This document shows positions 18,251 to 26,871 of a stretch of 64,000 bases of DNA, in pieces. This stretch comes from Bacteroides fragilis (lineage in GTDB: Bacteria > Bacteroidota > Bacteroidia > Bacteroidales > Bacteroidaceae). Under the pieces are notes generated by a model. It saw only the letters and a list, made by a program, of their open reading frames with translations. It was not told the origin of the DNA and ran no database searches. A program made the position numbers and the translations under genes. The stretch covers positions 310,001-374,000 of the forward strand of contig NZ_SZUU01000001.1 of NCBI RefSeq assembly GCF_019583405.1, written 5' to 3'. Position 1 is the first letter of the stretch. Every line of letters starts with the position of its first letter.

Positions 18251-18817
18251 ATGAAAAAGCTAATTCTGTTTGGCATCGTAATATTGATTTCAGTAGTCGT
18301 AAGTGCACAGCACGTCGCTCTGAAAAATAATCTCCTGTACGATGCTACCGTCACACCTAATCTGGCATTGGAGATAGGATTGGGGAAGAAGACCACACTT
18401 GACCTGTATGGCGGCTATAATCCGTTTACGTTCGGAAATCACAAGCGTTTCAAGCATTGGCTGGCACAGCCGGAATTTCGCTACTGGACCTGTGAGCGTT
18501 TCAATGGAACCTTCTGGGGGGTACATCTACATGGAGGTGAGTTTAGCGTAGCCGGTATCCGTTTACCTTTCAAAATATTCCCTTCGCTTAAAGATCATCG
18601 CTATGAAGGATACTTCTATGGAGGAGGTGTCAGTGTGGGACATCAATGGCTGCTGAGTAAACATTGGAGCTTGGAGGCCTCGGTCGGAGTGGGATATGCT
18701 CATTGGGTATACGATAAGTATCGTTGTGTGAATTGCAGTCCTAAAATAAAGAGTGGGCATAAAAACTATGTCGGTCCTACCAAAGCGGCTGTTTCATTGG
18801 TCTACTTTATTCGCTAA
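18251..18817 (+). CDS. DUF3575-family fimbrial accessory protein
   Basis: A 188-residue protein with a signal peptide (about 1-19, ending VVSAQ), then the DUF3575 pattern: LKNNLLYDATVTPNLALEIG, a string of beta strands with FGNHKRFKHWLAQPEFRYW, and GVHLHGGEF. It is predicted to be an outer-membrane-associated beta-rich protein. In Bacteroidales these genes head Mfa-type fimbrial operons, and that is the case here: four co-directional genes with 17-40 bp spacing follow. A role in placing or assembling the fimbriae is inferred from context. Confidence 0.82.
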   Translation: MKKLILFGIVILISVVVSAQHVALKNNLLYDATVTPNLALEIGLGKKTTLDLYGGYNPFTFGNHKRFKHWLAQPEFRYWTCERFNGTFWGVHLHGGEFSVAGIRLPFKIFPSLKDHRYEGYFYGGGVSVGHQWLLSKHWSLEASVGVGYAHWVYDKYRCVNCSPKIKSGHKNYVGPTKAAVSLVYFIR

Positions 18818-18834
18818 GTTGAATTTGATAAGAA

Positions 18835-20295
18835 ATGAAAGATATGAAAAGGTTTTATTTTCTGATATTGGGCATCGTCCTCTGCGGCATGGTTACGCAG
18901 GCGCAAAATTCATACGAAGGTCATATCGGCTTCGGACAACACCATGTGGTCCGGAAAGGAGGGGAGTTGAACGTGGAGGTATCCCTTGATTTAGGGGCTG
19001 TAAAGCTGGCTGCACAGCAAATGATTGTGCTTACACCGGTCTTGCGATCTACAGAAGGAGAAGAACAACAGCAATTAGCTCCGGTAGTGATAGCCGGATC
19101 CCGTCGCTATCGGGTGCTGAAACGATCTTTAGCTTTCGGCACTGACAATTTTGAAATGTCTCCTATGCTTGTCGAGAAACGAAAGAGTGGTACTCCCCAG
19201 ACTGTGAATCTCCACTTCGGATTACCCTATCATGAATGGATGCGCCGGGCAGAGCTGATTTTCCGTGAAGAGGTGACCGGTTGTGCCGATTGTCCTGTCA
19301 GTCAGGGTGACCATACCGTTATAACATCGGTATTCGACGAACAATTTACACCTCGTTATGAGCTGAGTTATGTGACTCCGCCGGTAGAACCGTTGAAGCA
19401 GCGTAGCGAGACACATACAGCCTATCTGAATTTTGAGGTGGACAAATATGTATTGCTGCGCAATTATAAGAATAATGCCAACGTGCTTGCTGATGTCGAC
19501 CGGATTGTCAATGAGATACAAAACGATTCCAACCTGACCGTAACGGAATTTCGGGTGACAGGCTATGCGTCTCCTGAAGGTAACTATAGTCGCAACATGA
19601 AGTTGTCCGAAAACCGTGCACTGGCACTTGTCGGTTATCTGCAGAATCACGGAGGAGTTGACGAATCTCTGCTGACAGTCGATTGGAAAGGAGAAGACTG
19701 GTCCGGCCTGCGTCGTGAAGTTGCGGCTTCGAGTCTGATTGATAAGGGAGCTATACTTGCCGTTATCGACGGACATACGGATTTCGCCATACGAAAAAAT
19801 CGGTTGCGGGCGCTGAATGGAGGAACTACCTACCGGATGTTACTGAGGGACTATTATCCGCCTTTACGTCGTAATGAATATACCATTTCTTATGTGGCGC
19901 GTGCTTTCAATGTAGACGAGGCGAAGCAACTGATTAAAACCAAACCTCAGTATCTCAGTCTAAATGAAATGTTTCTCGTGGCGAATACTTACCCCAAGGA
20001 CAGCGGTGAATTTAAAGAGGTGTTTGACATTGCTACCCGCATTTATCCCAATGACCCTGTAGCGCGGCTCAACACTGCGGCACTTGAACTGGAGAATGGC
20101 GCCATAGATGCTGCCATAGTCCGACTTCAGAAGTCGGATATGCCTGAAGCATGGAATAATTTAGGAATCGCATACATCTTGAAACAAGATTATAAGAAAG
20201 GAGGAGAGTATCTGGAAAAAGCGATTGATGCCGGCATTCAAGCGGCAGCATATAATATGGGGCAATTAGCAGCTTGGCTAAAGACCCAGGAGTGA
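18835..20295 (+). CDS. DUF3868 protein with OmpA-like and TPR-like regions
   Basis: A 486-residue exported protein (signal ending MVTQAQ). The N-terminal DUF3868 part (about 25-190) is a beta domain with a Cys pair (GCADC). The middle (about 195-300) resembles an OmpA C-terminal domain: LNFEVDKYVLLRNYKNN, then VTGYASPEGNYSRNMKLSENRA, the peptidoglycan-contact pattern. The C-terminus (about 380-486) has helical repeats of TPR type (WNNLGIAYILKQDYKKGGEY). It may tether the fimbrial apparatus to the cell wall. Two ATG codons (18835, 18844) are possible starts. It lies between the DUF3575 gene and the major subunit. Confidence 0.8.
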   Translation: MKDMKRFYFLILGIVLCGMVTQAQNSYEGHIGFGQHHVVRKGGELNVEVSLDLGAVKLAAQQMIVLTPVLRSTEGEEQQQLAPVVIAGSRRYRVLKRSLAFGTDNFEMSPMLVEKRKSGTPQTVNLHFGLPYHEWMRRAELIFREEVTGCADCPVSQGDHTVITSVFDEQFTPRYELSYVTPPVEPLKQRSETHTAYLNFEVDKYVLLRNYKNNANVLADVDRIVNEIQNDSNLTVTEFRVTGYASPEGNYSRNMKLSENRALALVGYLQNHGGVDESLLTVDWKGEDWSGLRREVAASSLIDKGAILAVIDGHTDFAIRKNRLRALNGGTTYRMLLRDYYPPLRRNEYTISYVARAFNVDEAKQLIKTKPQYLSLNEMFLVANTYPKDSGEFKEVFDIATRIYPNDPVARLNTAALELENGAIDAAIVRLQKSDMPEAWNNLGIAYILKQDYKKGGEYLEKAIDAGIQAAAYNMGQLAAWLKTQE

Positions 20296-20334
20296 CTTAT
20301 AAATGTATTTTTTTAATTAAACAATTGTAGAACT

Positions 20335-21894
20335 ATGAAAGTAGAATGGAAAAAACTAATGTTCGGCCTCGCAATCGGAGCCGGAATGATGATGATGGCA
20401 TCTTGTAGCGATGAAGAGAATTTTGACCCTGGTGGAAGTACCGGTAAGGAAACTCCGGAACCGACCGAGAAAGGATTTCTTTCCATGCGCCTGTCTACCG
20501 GTTCGTTGGCCGGTACCCGGGTGGCAGTCGACCCGACAACTTCGGGACGTACTGAAGAGCAAGTCGTGAATCATGTACGCATGGTGCTGTATGAAACCAA
20601 GAATAATACCGTGCGTTACTCTTGGGACCTGAATGTATCTACTGACGGAATGAATGAATTTACCGGAGGAGATGTAGTGAGAGGAGAAGATGTGCCATCG
20701 GCTACGCCGACCGTGAGTCGTTTTGTTACAGTAGGTCGTGAAGTGGTGAAACAGGATTATGAGTTATTGATATTGATCAATCCTCCCGGTGAATTGCTGG
20801 AGATTACCGAGCAGGGAAATCCCAAAAGTTATTTATCGCGTGCGGCCAACATGACAAAAGAGTCGTTGATACAACCTTATGGTATTGCCGCCGATAATAA
20901 CTTTTATATGACTAATCATCAGGACCTTATTTTTGTTCCTGAGGTGGAGTTGAAGGATAATCAACGTATGGCCGAAGAAAATCCGGTAAGGGTCGAAGTG
21001 GAACGTGCGGTAGCTAAAGTTGTTGTCAGCGGAGTGCCTGAGGTAGTACCGCACGGTGATCGGATTGACAATCTGAAATGGGGACTGGATGTGACCAATA
21101 TGTATACCTACTGGATGCGTAAGATGACTTTTATAGCTAACTCGGGTGGTGTTCCGAATGAAATGGAACAACTCAATGCCGGATACCGCGAGGAACGTTA
21201 TGCCGAAGATCCTAACTTTAGGAGATTCAGTTCCTGGAATGGAGGAAACCCTGTCGGACAGTTTGAATATTTGTCAGGAACTCCGGAGTTGAGCAAAAAT
21301 TTTGATGACTATGATTATACGCTGGAAAATACGATGGACGCTGCCGACCAGCGGCATGACGTAACTACCCGTGTAGTGATTAGCGGAACTTACACGCCGA
21401 ATGGCTTCGGATCGGTTGCGACTCGTAACGGAGGGGGCATCAGTTTCTACTATTTCAAAGGCAATGCTATCAGAGTGGAAGCCATGCGGGATATGGTAAA
21501 TGACAGGGGGCAGATTCCTCAGGAATTACGTGATGCAGGTTTGGAGCAGGCTATAGAGAACGTACTGGCCTGGAACCCGAATGCATTTAATTCACCTACG
21601 GCTTCTTTTTCGGAGGGTGGCATTAATTTCTACTATCAGGGAGTGTGCTATTATACGGTTCTGATTCGTCATTTCTCCAATAACATGGTACCTGTATTGA
21701 TGGGATACGGACGCTATGGCGTGGTACGGAATAATGTATATCAGCTTAGTATCAATAAGATTATCGGTCCGGGACAGCCGGTGATCAATCCTCCCGGAAC
21801 AGATCCGGATGACGAAGACACTTCCTGGATCTCGGCTGACGTCAACATTATGCGGTGGTATATCCGTAATCAGAATGTAGAGGAACTTTTATAA
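20335..21894 (+). CDS. Mfa1-family major fimbrial subunit
   Basis: A 519-residue lipoprotein precursor. The lipobox is MASC (Cys about residue 23) and a Gly/Pro/Glu-rich spacer follows. The mature region starts near a protease-sensitive arginine (GTRVAVD, about residue 60), as in fimbrillins that are cleaved before the donor strand is exchanged. Two beta-sandwich domains follow. The C-terminus ends in a long strand (SWISADVNIMRWYIRNQNV), as expected for the polymerising donor strand. It is the largest gene in the operon and fits a shaft pilin. Confidence 0.82.
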   Translation: MKVEWKKLMFGLAIGAGMMMMASCSDEENFDPGGSTGKETPEPTEKGFLSMRLSTGSLAGTRVAVDPTTSGRTEEQVVNHVRMVLYETKNNTVRYSWDLNVSTDGMNEFTGGDVVRGEDVPSATPTVSRFVTVGREVVKQDYELLILINPPGELLEITEQGNPKSYLSRAANMTKESLIQPYGIAADNNFYMTNHQDLIFVPEVELKDNQRMAEENPVRVEVERAVAKVVVSGVPEVVPHGDRIDNLKWGLDVTNMYTYWMRKMTFIANSGGVPNEMEQLNAGYREERYAEDPNFRRFSSWNGGNPVGQFEYLSGTPELSKNFDDYDYTLENTMDAADQRHDVTTRVVISGTYTPNGFGSVATRNGGGISFYYFKGNAIRVEAMRDMVNDRGQIPQELRDAGLEQAIENVLAWNPNAFNSPTASFSEGGINFYYQGVCYYTVLIRHFSNNMVPVLMGYGRYGVVRNNVYQLSINKIIGPGQPVINPPGTDPDDEDTSWISADVNIMRWYIRNQNVEELL

Positions 21895-21925
21895 ATTCTT
21901 TCTTATAAACTAAACTGAAGTAACT

Positions 21926-22906
21926 ATGAACAGATTTATCGGATACATACAGGTTGCATGTTGCTGCCTTCTGCTATGTGCTTCCTGCGTCAGAGACGGG
22001 ATGGATGAAGATTGCAACTCTTATGTCCGCTTTGTATACGACTACAACCTGGAATACATAGACTTGTTTCATAAGCAGGCAACCAAGATGAACCTGTATG
22101 TATTCGATGAAAAAGGTGTATTTGTGACAGAATTGAAAGAAGAATCCGGTGCTTTTGCACCGGATTACCTGATGACTTTACCCGGAGCCATGGCAGGCAG
22201 AAGATATATTTTTGTGGCTTGGTCGGGGTTGTATGACGAGTCGTATGACAAAGTTACCCTGACTCCCGGGGTATCTACGTTGGAAGATCTGGAGGTCAGT
22301 GTCAACAATCTGAAAACCCGGATTGGAGGAGGGGTGGTCGACAGAGAACTCCATTTACTGTGGCATGGCAAACAGACGGAGGTATCTCCACAGTATAATA
22401 ATGATATCACCACTGTCTCTTTGCTGAAGAATACGAAGAAATTCCGTATCATCATGCAGATGCTCGACGACAGCAGTATTCACGTGGATGATTATGATTT
22501 TCGAATTATTTCGCCCAATGGGAGGTACAACCATGAAAATGGGCTTTTGGGAGACGAAACGGACGAGAAAGTAGAATATACTGCTTATCATACCGAAGAC
22601 GATCCTGAGACCGGAGCTATAGCCGAACTGAATACGTTGCGTCTGATGACTGATACCGAAAACAGATTGGTTATCACGTATAAGTCATCGGGTAATGTGA
22701 TTCTTGACATCCCCTTGAATAAATATCTTAATGCGCTGAGGCTTCAGCAATATGCTGATATACCCTTGCAGGAATATCTGGACCGTGCCGATAAACACGG
22801 TATTATTCTATTCTTTAAAGGTATGGATGGCAACGGAAATTATATAAGTGTGGATGTACAGATCAACGGTTGGCTGATCCGGAAGCAAGAGGTCGATGGA
22901 GTTTAA
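21926..22906 (+). CDS. FimB/Mfa2-family fimbrial anchor subunit
   Basis: A 326-residue lipoprotein (lipobox CASC, Cys about residue 21) with the N-terminal pattern SYVRFVYDYN and a following NLYVFDEKGVFV, characteristic of FimB/Mfa2 anchors that hold the fimbria on the outer membrane and limit its length. It is the last gene of the operon. No Mfa3-5 tip-type genes follow, so the operon is compact or relies on tip genes elsewhere. Two hairpins follow directly after the stop. Confidence 0.82.
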   Translation: MNRFIGYIQVACCCLLLCASCVRDGMDEDCNSYVRFVYDYNLEYIDLFHKQATKMNLYVFDEKGVFVTELKEESGAFAPDYLMTLPGAMAGRRYIFVAWSGLYDESYDKVTLTPGVSTLEDLEVSVNNLKTRIGGGVVDRELHLLWHGKQTEVSPQYNNDITTVSLLKNTKKFRIIMQMLDDSSIHVDDYDFRIISPNGRYNHENGLLGDETDEKVEYTAYHTEDDPETGAIAELNTLRLMTDTENRLVITYKSSGNVILDIPLNKYLNALRLQQYADIPLQEYLDRADKHGIILFFKGMDGNGNYISVDVQINGWLIRKQEVDGV

Positions 22907-22911
22907 GTATC

Positions 22912-22998
22912 AGGGTGTAGCTATCCGTTCCGGATGGCTACACCCTAATGCCGATATGGCTACACCCTTTCTTCTGTAGGGTGTAGCCATATTTTTAT
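22912..22998. terminator. Tandem hairpins sharing the same arm sequence
   Basis: Hairpin one pairs AGGGTGTAGCTATCC with GGATGGCTACACCCT (22912-22946, one G-U type mismatch). Hairpin two is a perfect 13-bp stem, ATGGCTACACCCT with AGGGTGTAGCCAT (22956-22990), followed by ATTTTTAT. The four arms are versions of one sequence, so they can also pair with each other in other combinations. It ends the fimbrial operon and lies just beyond the convergent HTH gene, so both transcripts may use it. Confidence 0.8.
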
Positions 22999-23021
22999 AC
23001 AGGTATTGGTCGGTCGGGGGG

Positions 23022-23981
23022 TTACAGGGTGTCGATGAAACTCTTCTGCTGTTCCAGGAAAGTAATTCTTTGGGACTCTCCGCTTTCTGAAATCAGTGTG
23101 GAGTGTCTTTTCAATGATTGTATCCAATCTTTTTGTATGCCACAAATTCGTGGGCTTTGAGAGTCCATTGAGTTAATAGAATATACCCGGAGGAGACTGA
23201 TTTGGAAATCTTTCTTTTCTATATAGCTGTAGGTTGCCTCAAAATCGATATTGGATAAGTAAATGGCTACTTTGTTTCCGTTACTGAATTCACCTTTTGC
23301 GGATATCTGTTCCAATTCATGCAGCAACAGCTCCAGTTCGTTTTTTAAATGTATCAGGTCTGTTTCCGAAATCAGATTGAGGCCGGCAAAATACTTCATC
23401 TCTTTCACAAACGAGTAGAATACGCTGCTGTCCCATATAAAACAGGTCTTCCTGCACGCTTTGACAGCTTCGCTCAACAGTTTATGGGCATGAATCGCTT
23501 TCTCTGGTATTTGCATTCCCGATAAGCTGTTTGGGGTACGTATTTTCCCATTTTGATAAATCCATCTGCACAGGCGAAACTTTGATAAGTATTCGTACGA
23601 AGAATAGAGGGTGAAAGGAATTACGTTCGAAGCGGTATATATCTTCGTGCTGATATCATCTTTTACGTAGTTGAATATGCGCAGATAGCGTTCTATAATC
23701 TCATAATAACTTTCCAGAGGATCGGGTGAGTGAAGCAGGTTCAAATCGAAAGTCACACGGTTCGACTGGTGATTTCCAATAATCTGATCAATTGATATTC
23801 CCAGTTTGCATGAAATCATGGCAACTTCGTCAAAGGTAAAGGCCACTTCGCCCCGTAATCTTCGGTATACAGCCTCTTTTCCCATACATAAGGTATCTGT
23901 CAGGTAGTTGGCCAGATTTATTCCACGAGGAATCCGTTCTTTCATTGCTGCAATGAGTTCATTAACGATATAATTTTTCAT
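23022..23981 (-). CDS. HTH regulator-like protein, paralogue A
   Basis: A 319-residue protein with an N-terminal Cro/CI-type HTH (about 20-65: NLANYLTDTL, MGKEAVYRRLRGEVAFTFDEVAMISCKLGISIDQ in segments). A 250-residue helical and mixed domain with no family name known to me follows. It ends with a conserved block (DWIQSLKRHSTLISESGESQRI) shared with the neighbouring paralogue. The two are the same length and roughly 45% identical by eye, so they arose by duplication. Position next to the fimbrial operon suggests control of surface structures. No signal peptide or membrane segment. Confidence 0.72.
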   Translation of the reverse strand: MKNYIVNELIAAMKERIPRGINLANYLTDTLCMGKEAVYRRLRGEVAFTFDEVAMISCKLGISIDQIIGNHQSNRVTFDLNLLHSPDPLESYYEIIERYLRIFNYVKDDISTKIYTASNVIPFTLYSSYEYLSKFRLCRWIYQNGKIRTPNSLSGMQIPEKAIHAHKLLSEAVKACRKTCFIWDSSVFYSFVKEMKYFAGLNLISETDLIHLKNELELLLHELEQISAKGEFSNGNKVAIYLSNIDFEATYSYIEKKDFQISLLRVYSINSMDSQSPRICGIQKDWIQSLKRHSTLISESGESQRITFLEQQKSFIDTL

Positions 23982-24042
23982 AACTGCCGTTTGGGTTATT
24001 GATTAATAATATTGCGAGAATCACAATGGTTTGTGACATATG

Positions 24043-24050
24043 CAAATATA
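24043..24050 (-). promoter_or_regulatory. -7 promoter box of HTH paralogue A
   Basis: CAAATATA on the plus strand reads TATATTTG on the minus strand, a full match to TAnnTTTG. It is about 62 bases upstream of the start codon. No convincing -33 box was found. Confidence 0.45.
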
Positions 24051-24150
24051 GAGTAAGTAGACCGAACTTTTGTATGGTATATCATGTGTAGAAAAAAGAG
24101 GGATTTTCTGATTGGAGAATTATTGTCGGAGGGATGGCTGGAGAATGAAA

Positions 24151-24177
24151 AAAAACAGATGGCATTGCCATCTGTTT
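24151..24177 (-). terminator. Rho-independent terminator of HTH paralogue B
   Basis: AAACAGATGGC pairs perfectly with GCCATCTGTTT (11 bp) around a 3-base loop, with a T run downstream on the minus strand. It lies 54 bases after the stop of the gene at 24231-25190. Confidence 0.85.
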
Positions 24178-24230
24178 CCGATAATTGTCACTGTTCTCCT
24201 ACATTGTTTCGTTTTTCGTTTTTAATAAAG

Positions 24231-25190
24231 TTATAAGGTATTTATTATTTCACGCTGTTCATTAAAGAAACGTATACGTTGCATCTCTCCGCTTTCGGAT
24301 ATTTGAGTTGAGAATTTTTTGAGTGATTGTACCCACTCTTTCAGGCTGCGGAACATGCCGTCATCCTGCGTTGTAATGGCATTGATAGAGTATATGCGTA
24401 TCATACTGATATGGCTGTTGCTGGTTGCCACATAGCTATAGGTGGCATCGAACTTGATATTTGAGATATAGATACGTACATCGTTACCGGTTTCATACTT
24501 ACCTTTTCCGGCCAACTCTTCCAATTCATCCGTCAGAAGCAATAAATCGTCTTTTATCAACTCTTTGTCTTCTTCCGAAACCAGGTGGATTTCCGAAAAG
24601 AACTGTATATCTCTCACTACATGTTCGAATACGGTATTGTCCCAGATATAATCAGTCGTCTTCATCTGCTGCGTCATATTGACAAAGTCTTTCTGGATGT
24701 TATATATTTTGTGGGGAATCTCCAGTTCATCAAAATGCTTGCATTTGATATTTTCATTCTGGTACATCCATTTAAACAGACGAAACTTTGAAAGTACATC
24801 ATGTTTGAGATATAATGCTTGAGGCAATATGTTTGAAGAGGTTGCCATTTCTGTAGTGGGATCTTCCCGGATGTTATCGAATGCATCGATATATTTCGTG
24901 AGAATATCGTGATAGGTTTCGAATGTATTGGTATGGTGTACGACGTTCAGGTCGAATACCGCATTGTTGCTGAAACTCACACCGATCATCTTGTCGAGCG
25001 ATATTCCCAATTTTCTCGAGATGACGGCTGCTTCTGCCAAAGTAAACGGTACTTCTCCCCGCAGTCGGCGATAGATGGCCTCCTTACCTATATATAAAAT
25101 GTCCATGAGAGTGTTTGCCAAGTTGGTTCCGGTCGGAATCTTTTCTTTTGCGGATTCTATTAAGCCTATATTTAATTCGTTTGTTATCAT
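24231..25190 (-). CDS. HTH regulator-like protein, paralogue B
   Basis: The 319-residue sister of the gene at 23022-23981. The HTH region is the best conserved part (KEKIPTGTNLANTLMDIL, GKEAIYRRLRGEVPFTLAEA, RKLGISLDK). The C-terminal block EWVQSLKKFSTQISESGEMQRI and the strand RIYISNIKFDATYSY are also shared. The duplicate has its own terminator and its own upstream region, so the two are separately transcribed and may respond to different signals. A 17-bp palindrome lies 148 bp upstream of this start. Confidence 0.72.
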   Translation of the reverse strand: MITNELNIGLIESAKEKIPTGTNLANTLMDILYIGKEAIYRRLRGEVPFTLAEAAVISRKLGISLDKMIGVSFSNNAVFDLNVVHHTNTFETYHDILTKYIDAFDNIREDPTTEMATSSNILPQALYLKHDVLSKFRLFKWMYQNENIKCKHFDELEIPHKIYNIQKDFVNMTQQMKTTDYIWDNTVFEHVVRDIQFFSEIHLVSEEDKELIKDDLLLLTDELEELAGKGKYETGNDVRIYISNIKFDATYSYVATSNSHISMIRIYSINAITTQDDGMFRSLKEWVQSLKKFSTQISESGEMQRIRFFNEQREIINTL

Positions 25191-25337
25191 AATTTTCAGT
25201 TTGTACTGTTTCTCTGTTTAACACTTTTATCCCCCGGCTTGTTTCGCAATTCGCAACTATTTTTTATTTTGATGCCCTTACTTGCAAAAAGAGGAAGTCT
25301 GCCACGATCAATCTACATATAGAGAAAGGGTCGGAGG

Positions 25338-25354
25338 GACAGAAACATTCTGTC
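25338..25354. promoter_or_regulatory. 17-bp palindrome upstream of HTH paralogue B
   Basis: GACAGAA-ACA-TTCTGTC, a perfect 7-3-7 inverted repeat, lies in the 248-bp region between the divergent HTH gene and the small frameshifted gene. It has the form of an operator for a dimeric regulator. No promoter box could be tied to it with confidence. Confidence 0.4.
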
Positions 25355-25438
25355 GGTCACAAATATCCTCCAATCCCGATGTAGTTTTGTGACATAAGCC
25401 GGAAAGCTTGTTTTTTATGTCAACCCCCTAAAGTGATT

Positions 25439-25758
25439 ATGATGGATTTAGAAAAGGTATTAATTAGAGAGATAAACAATGATAGTCGTATTTTTCTGTA
25501 TAAAGAGGGAGATTGCTGGAGTGCACACGATAATTCCGCAAGGCATCTCTGCTTTTTATATTCGCGGTTCATGCGTATGATCGCATTTATCAGTCGTATG
25601 AGATTGTATTAAAGTGCGTTATGCTGAGCAATGCTATGATTGAGAAGTTTATCGAACATAGATTGGTGAAAATGGGTAAAGAGGATGAAATTGAAATCTG
25701 CATTCCAAAAGAAAAAAGAGCAGAATTTCAAAGCTGGCGTAGTATGTCCGGGTTATAA
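25439..25758 (+). pseudogene. Small frameshifted gene of unknown family
   Basis: A start at 25439 (or 25442) opens a frame beginning MMDLEKVLIREINNDSRIFLYKEGDCW. It stops early at about 25612. Shifting by one base near the T run at about 25555 keeps coding sequence open to a TAA at 25756-25758 (ending EKRAEFQSWRSMSGL), giving about 106 residues in total. The two halves read as one small soluble protein with one base lost. I do not recognise the family. It lies between the HTH gene and the decarboxylase gene. Confidence 0.45.
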
Positions 25759-25808
25759 AAGAATTTTTAGATTTGGTTTCTTTTTACTAAAAATATATGT
25801 TCGAAAAA

Positions 25809-25840
25809 CTTGCATATTTTAATCAAATCGTCTACATTTG
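25809..25840 (+). promoter_or_regulatory. Promoter of the UDP-glucuronate decarboxylase gene
   Basis: TACATTTG at 25833-25840 is a full -7 match; CTTG at 25809-25812 is a partial -33 box 20 bp upstream. The start codon is 59 bases downstream. Confidence 0.5.
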
Positions 25841-25898
25841 TCCGGATATAGATGAGAAAAGGACGTGTATTGAACCTTTGTCATTATAAAATAATTAC

Positions 25899-26837
25899 AT
25901 GAAAAGAATCTTAGTTAGCGGAGGTGCGGGCTTTATTGGTTCGCATCTTTGTACTCGGCTAATCAACGAGGGACACGACGTTATTTGTCTGGATAATTTT
26001 TTTACCGGATCAAAAGAAAATATTATCCATTTGATGGATAATCACCATTTCGAAGTGGTACGTCATGATATAACATTTCCATATAGTGCTGAAGTAGACG
26101 AAATATACAACCTTGCCTGCCCGGCTTCTCCCATACATTATCAGTACGATGCGATTCAAACCATTAAAACATCCGTAATGGGAGCTATCAATATGTTAGG
26201 TTTGGCCCGTAGGCTCAACGCTAAAATACTGCAAGCTTCAACCAGTGAGGTTTACGGAGATCCGGAGGTTCATCCGCAACCTGAATCTTATTGGGGAAAT
26301 GTCAATCCGATTGGCATCCGTTCTTGTTATGATGAAGGGAAACGTTGTTCTGAAACTCTCTTTATGGATTATCATCGGCAGAATAACGTACGCATTAAAA
26401 TTGTCCGTATTTTCAATACATACGGTCCTCGGATGTTGCCGAACGACGGGAGAGTGGTTTCTAATTTTCTTATCCAGGCACTGAAGAACGACGATATTAC
26501 TATCTATGGGACAGGTGAGCAAACCCGTAGTTTCCAGTATATTGATGATTTGGTCGAGGGTATGATCCGGATGATGAATACGGGTGATGATTTTATCGGA
26601 CCGGTAAATCTTGGCAATCCGAATGAATTTTCCATGCTTCAGTTAGCGGAGAAGATCATCCGGAAGACCGGATCAAAGTCGAAGATTACTTTTAAGCCCC
26701 TGCCGCACGACGATCCCCAACAACGTAAACCTGATATCAGACTGGCACAGGAGAAATTGGGTTGGCAACCGACTATTTTGCTGGATGAAGGTTTGGATCG
26801 TATGATTGACTATTTCAAGATGAAGTATAAGTTATAA
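25899..26837 (+). CDS. UDP-glucuronic acid decarboxylase (UDP-xylose synthase), SDR family
   Basis: Converts UDP-glucuronate to UDP-xylose using bound NAD, providing nucleotide sugar for cell-surface glycans. The 312-residue protein has the Rossmann GGAGFIG loop (8-14), the catalytic Ser/Thr in the [14 protein letters not shown] block (about 113-126), and the YxxxK pair at Y144/K148. The C-terminal region has the substrate-binding R-rich motif QQRKPDI. The full length fits the bacterial UXS family. The closely related dTDP-glucose dehydratases and epimerases lack the YWGNVNPIG feature, which favours this call. It lies 34 bp upstream of the kinase gene. Confidence 0.85.
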   Translation: MKRILVSGGAGFIGSHLCTRLINEGHDVICLDNFFTGSKENIIHLMDNHHFEVVRHDITFPYSAEVDEIYNLACPASPIHYQYDAIQTIKTSVMGAINMLGLARRLNAKILQASTSEVYGDPEVHPQPESYWGNVNPIGIRSCYDEGKRCSETLFMDYHRQNNVRIKIVRIFNTYGPRMLPNDGRVVSNFLIQALKNDDITIYGTGEQTRSFQYIDDLVEGMIRMMNTGDDFIGPVNLGNPNEFSMLQLAEKIIRKTGSKSKITFKPLPHDDPQQRKPDIRLAQEKLGWQPTILLDEGLDRMIDYFKMKYKL

Positions 26838-26871
26838 TAAAATAAGAACTCAAGATTAAAGCTACATAAAG

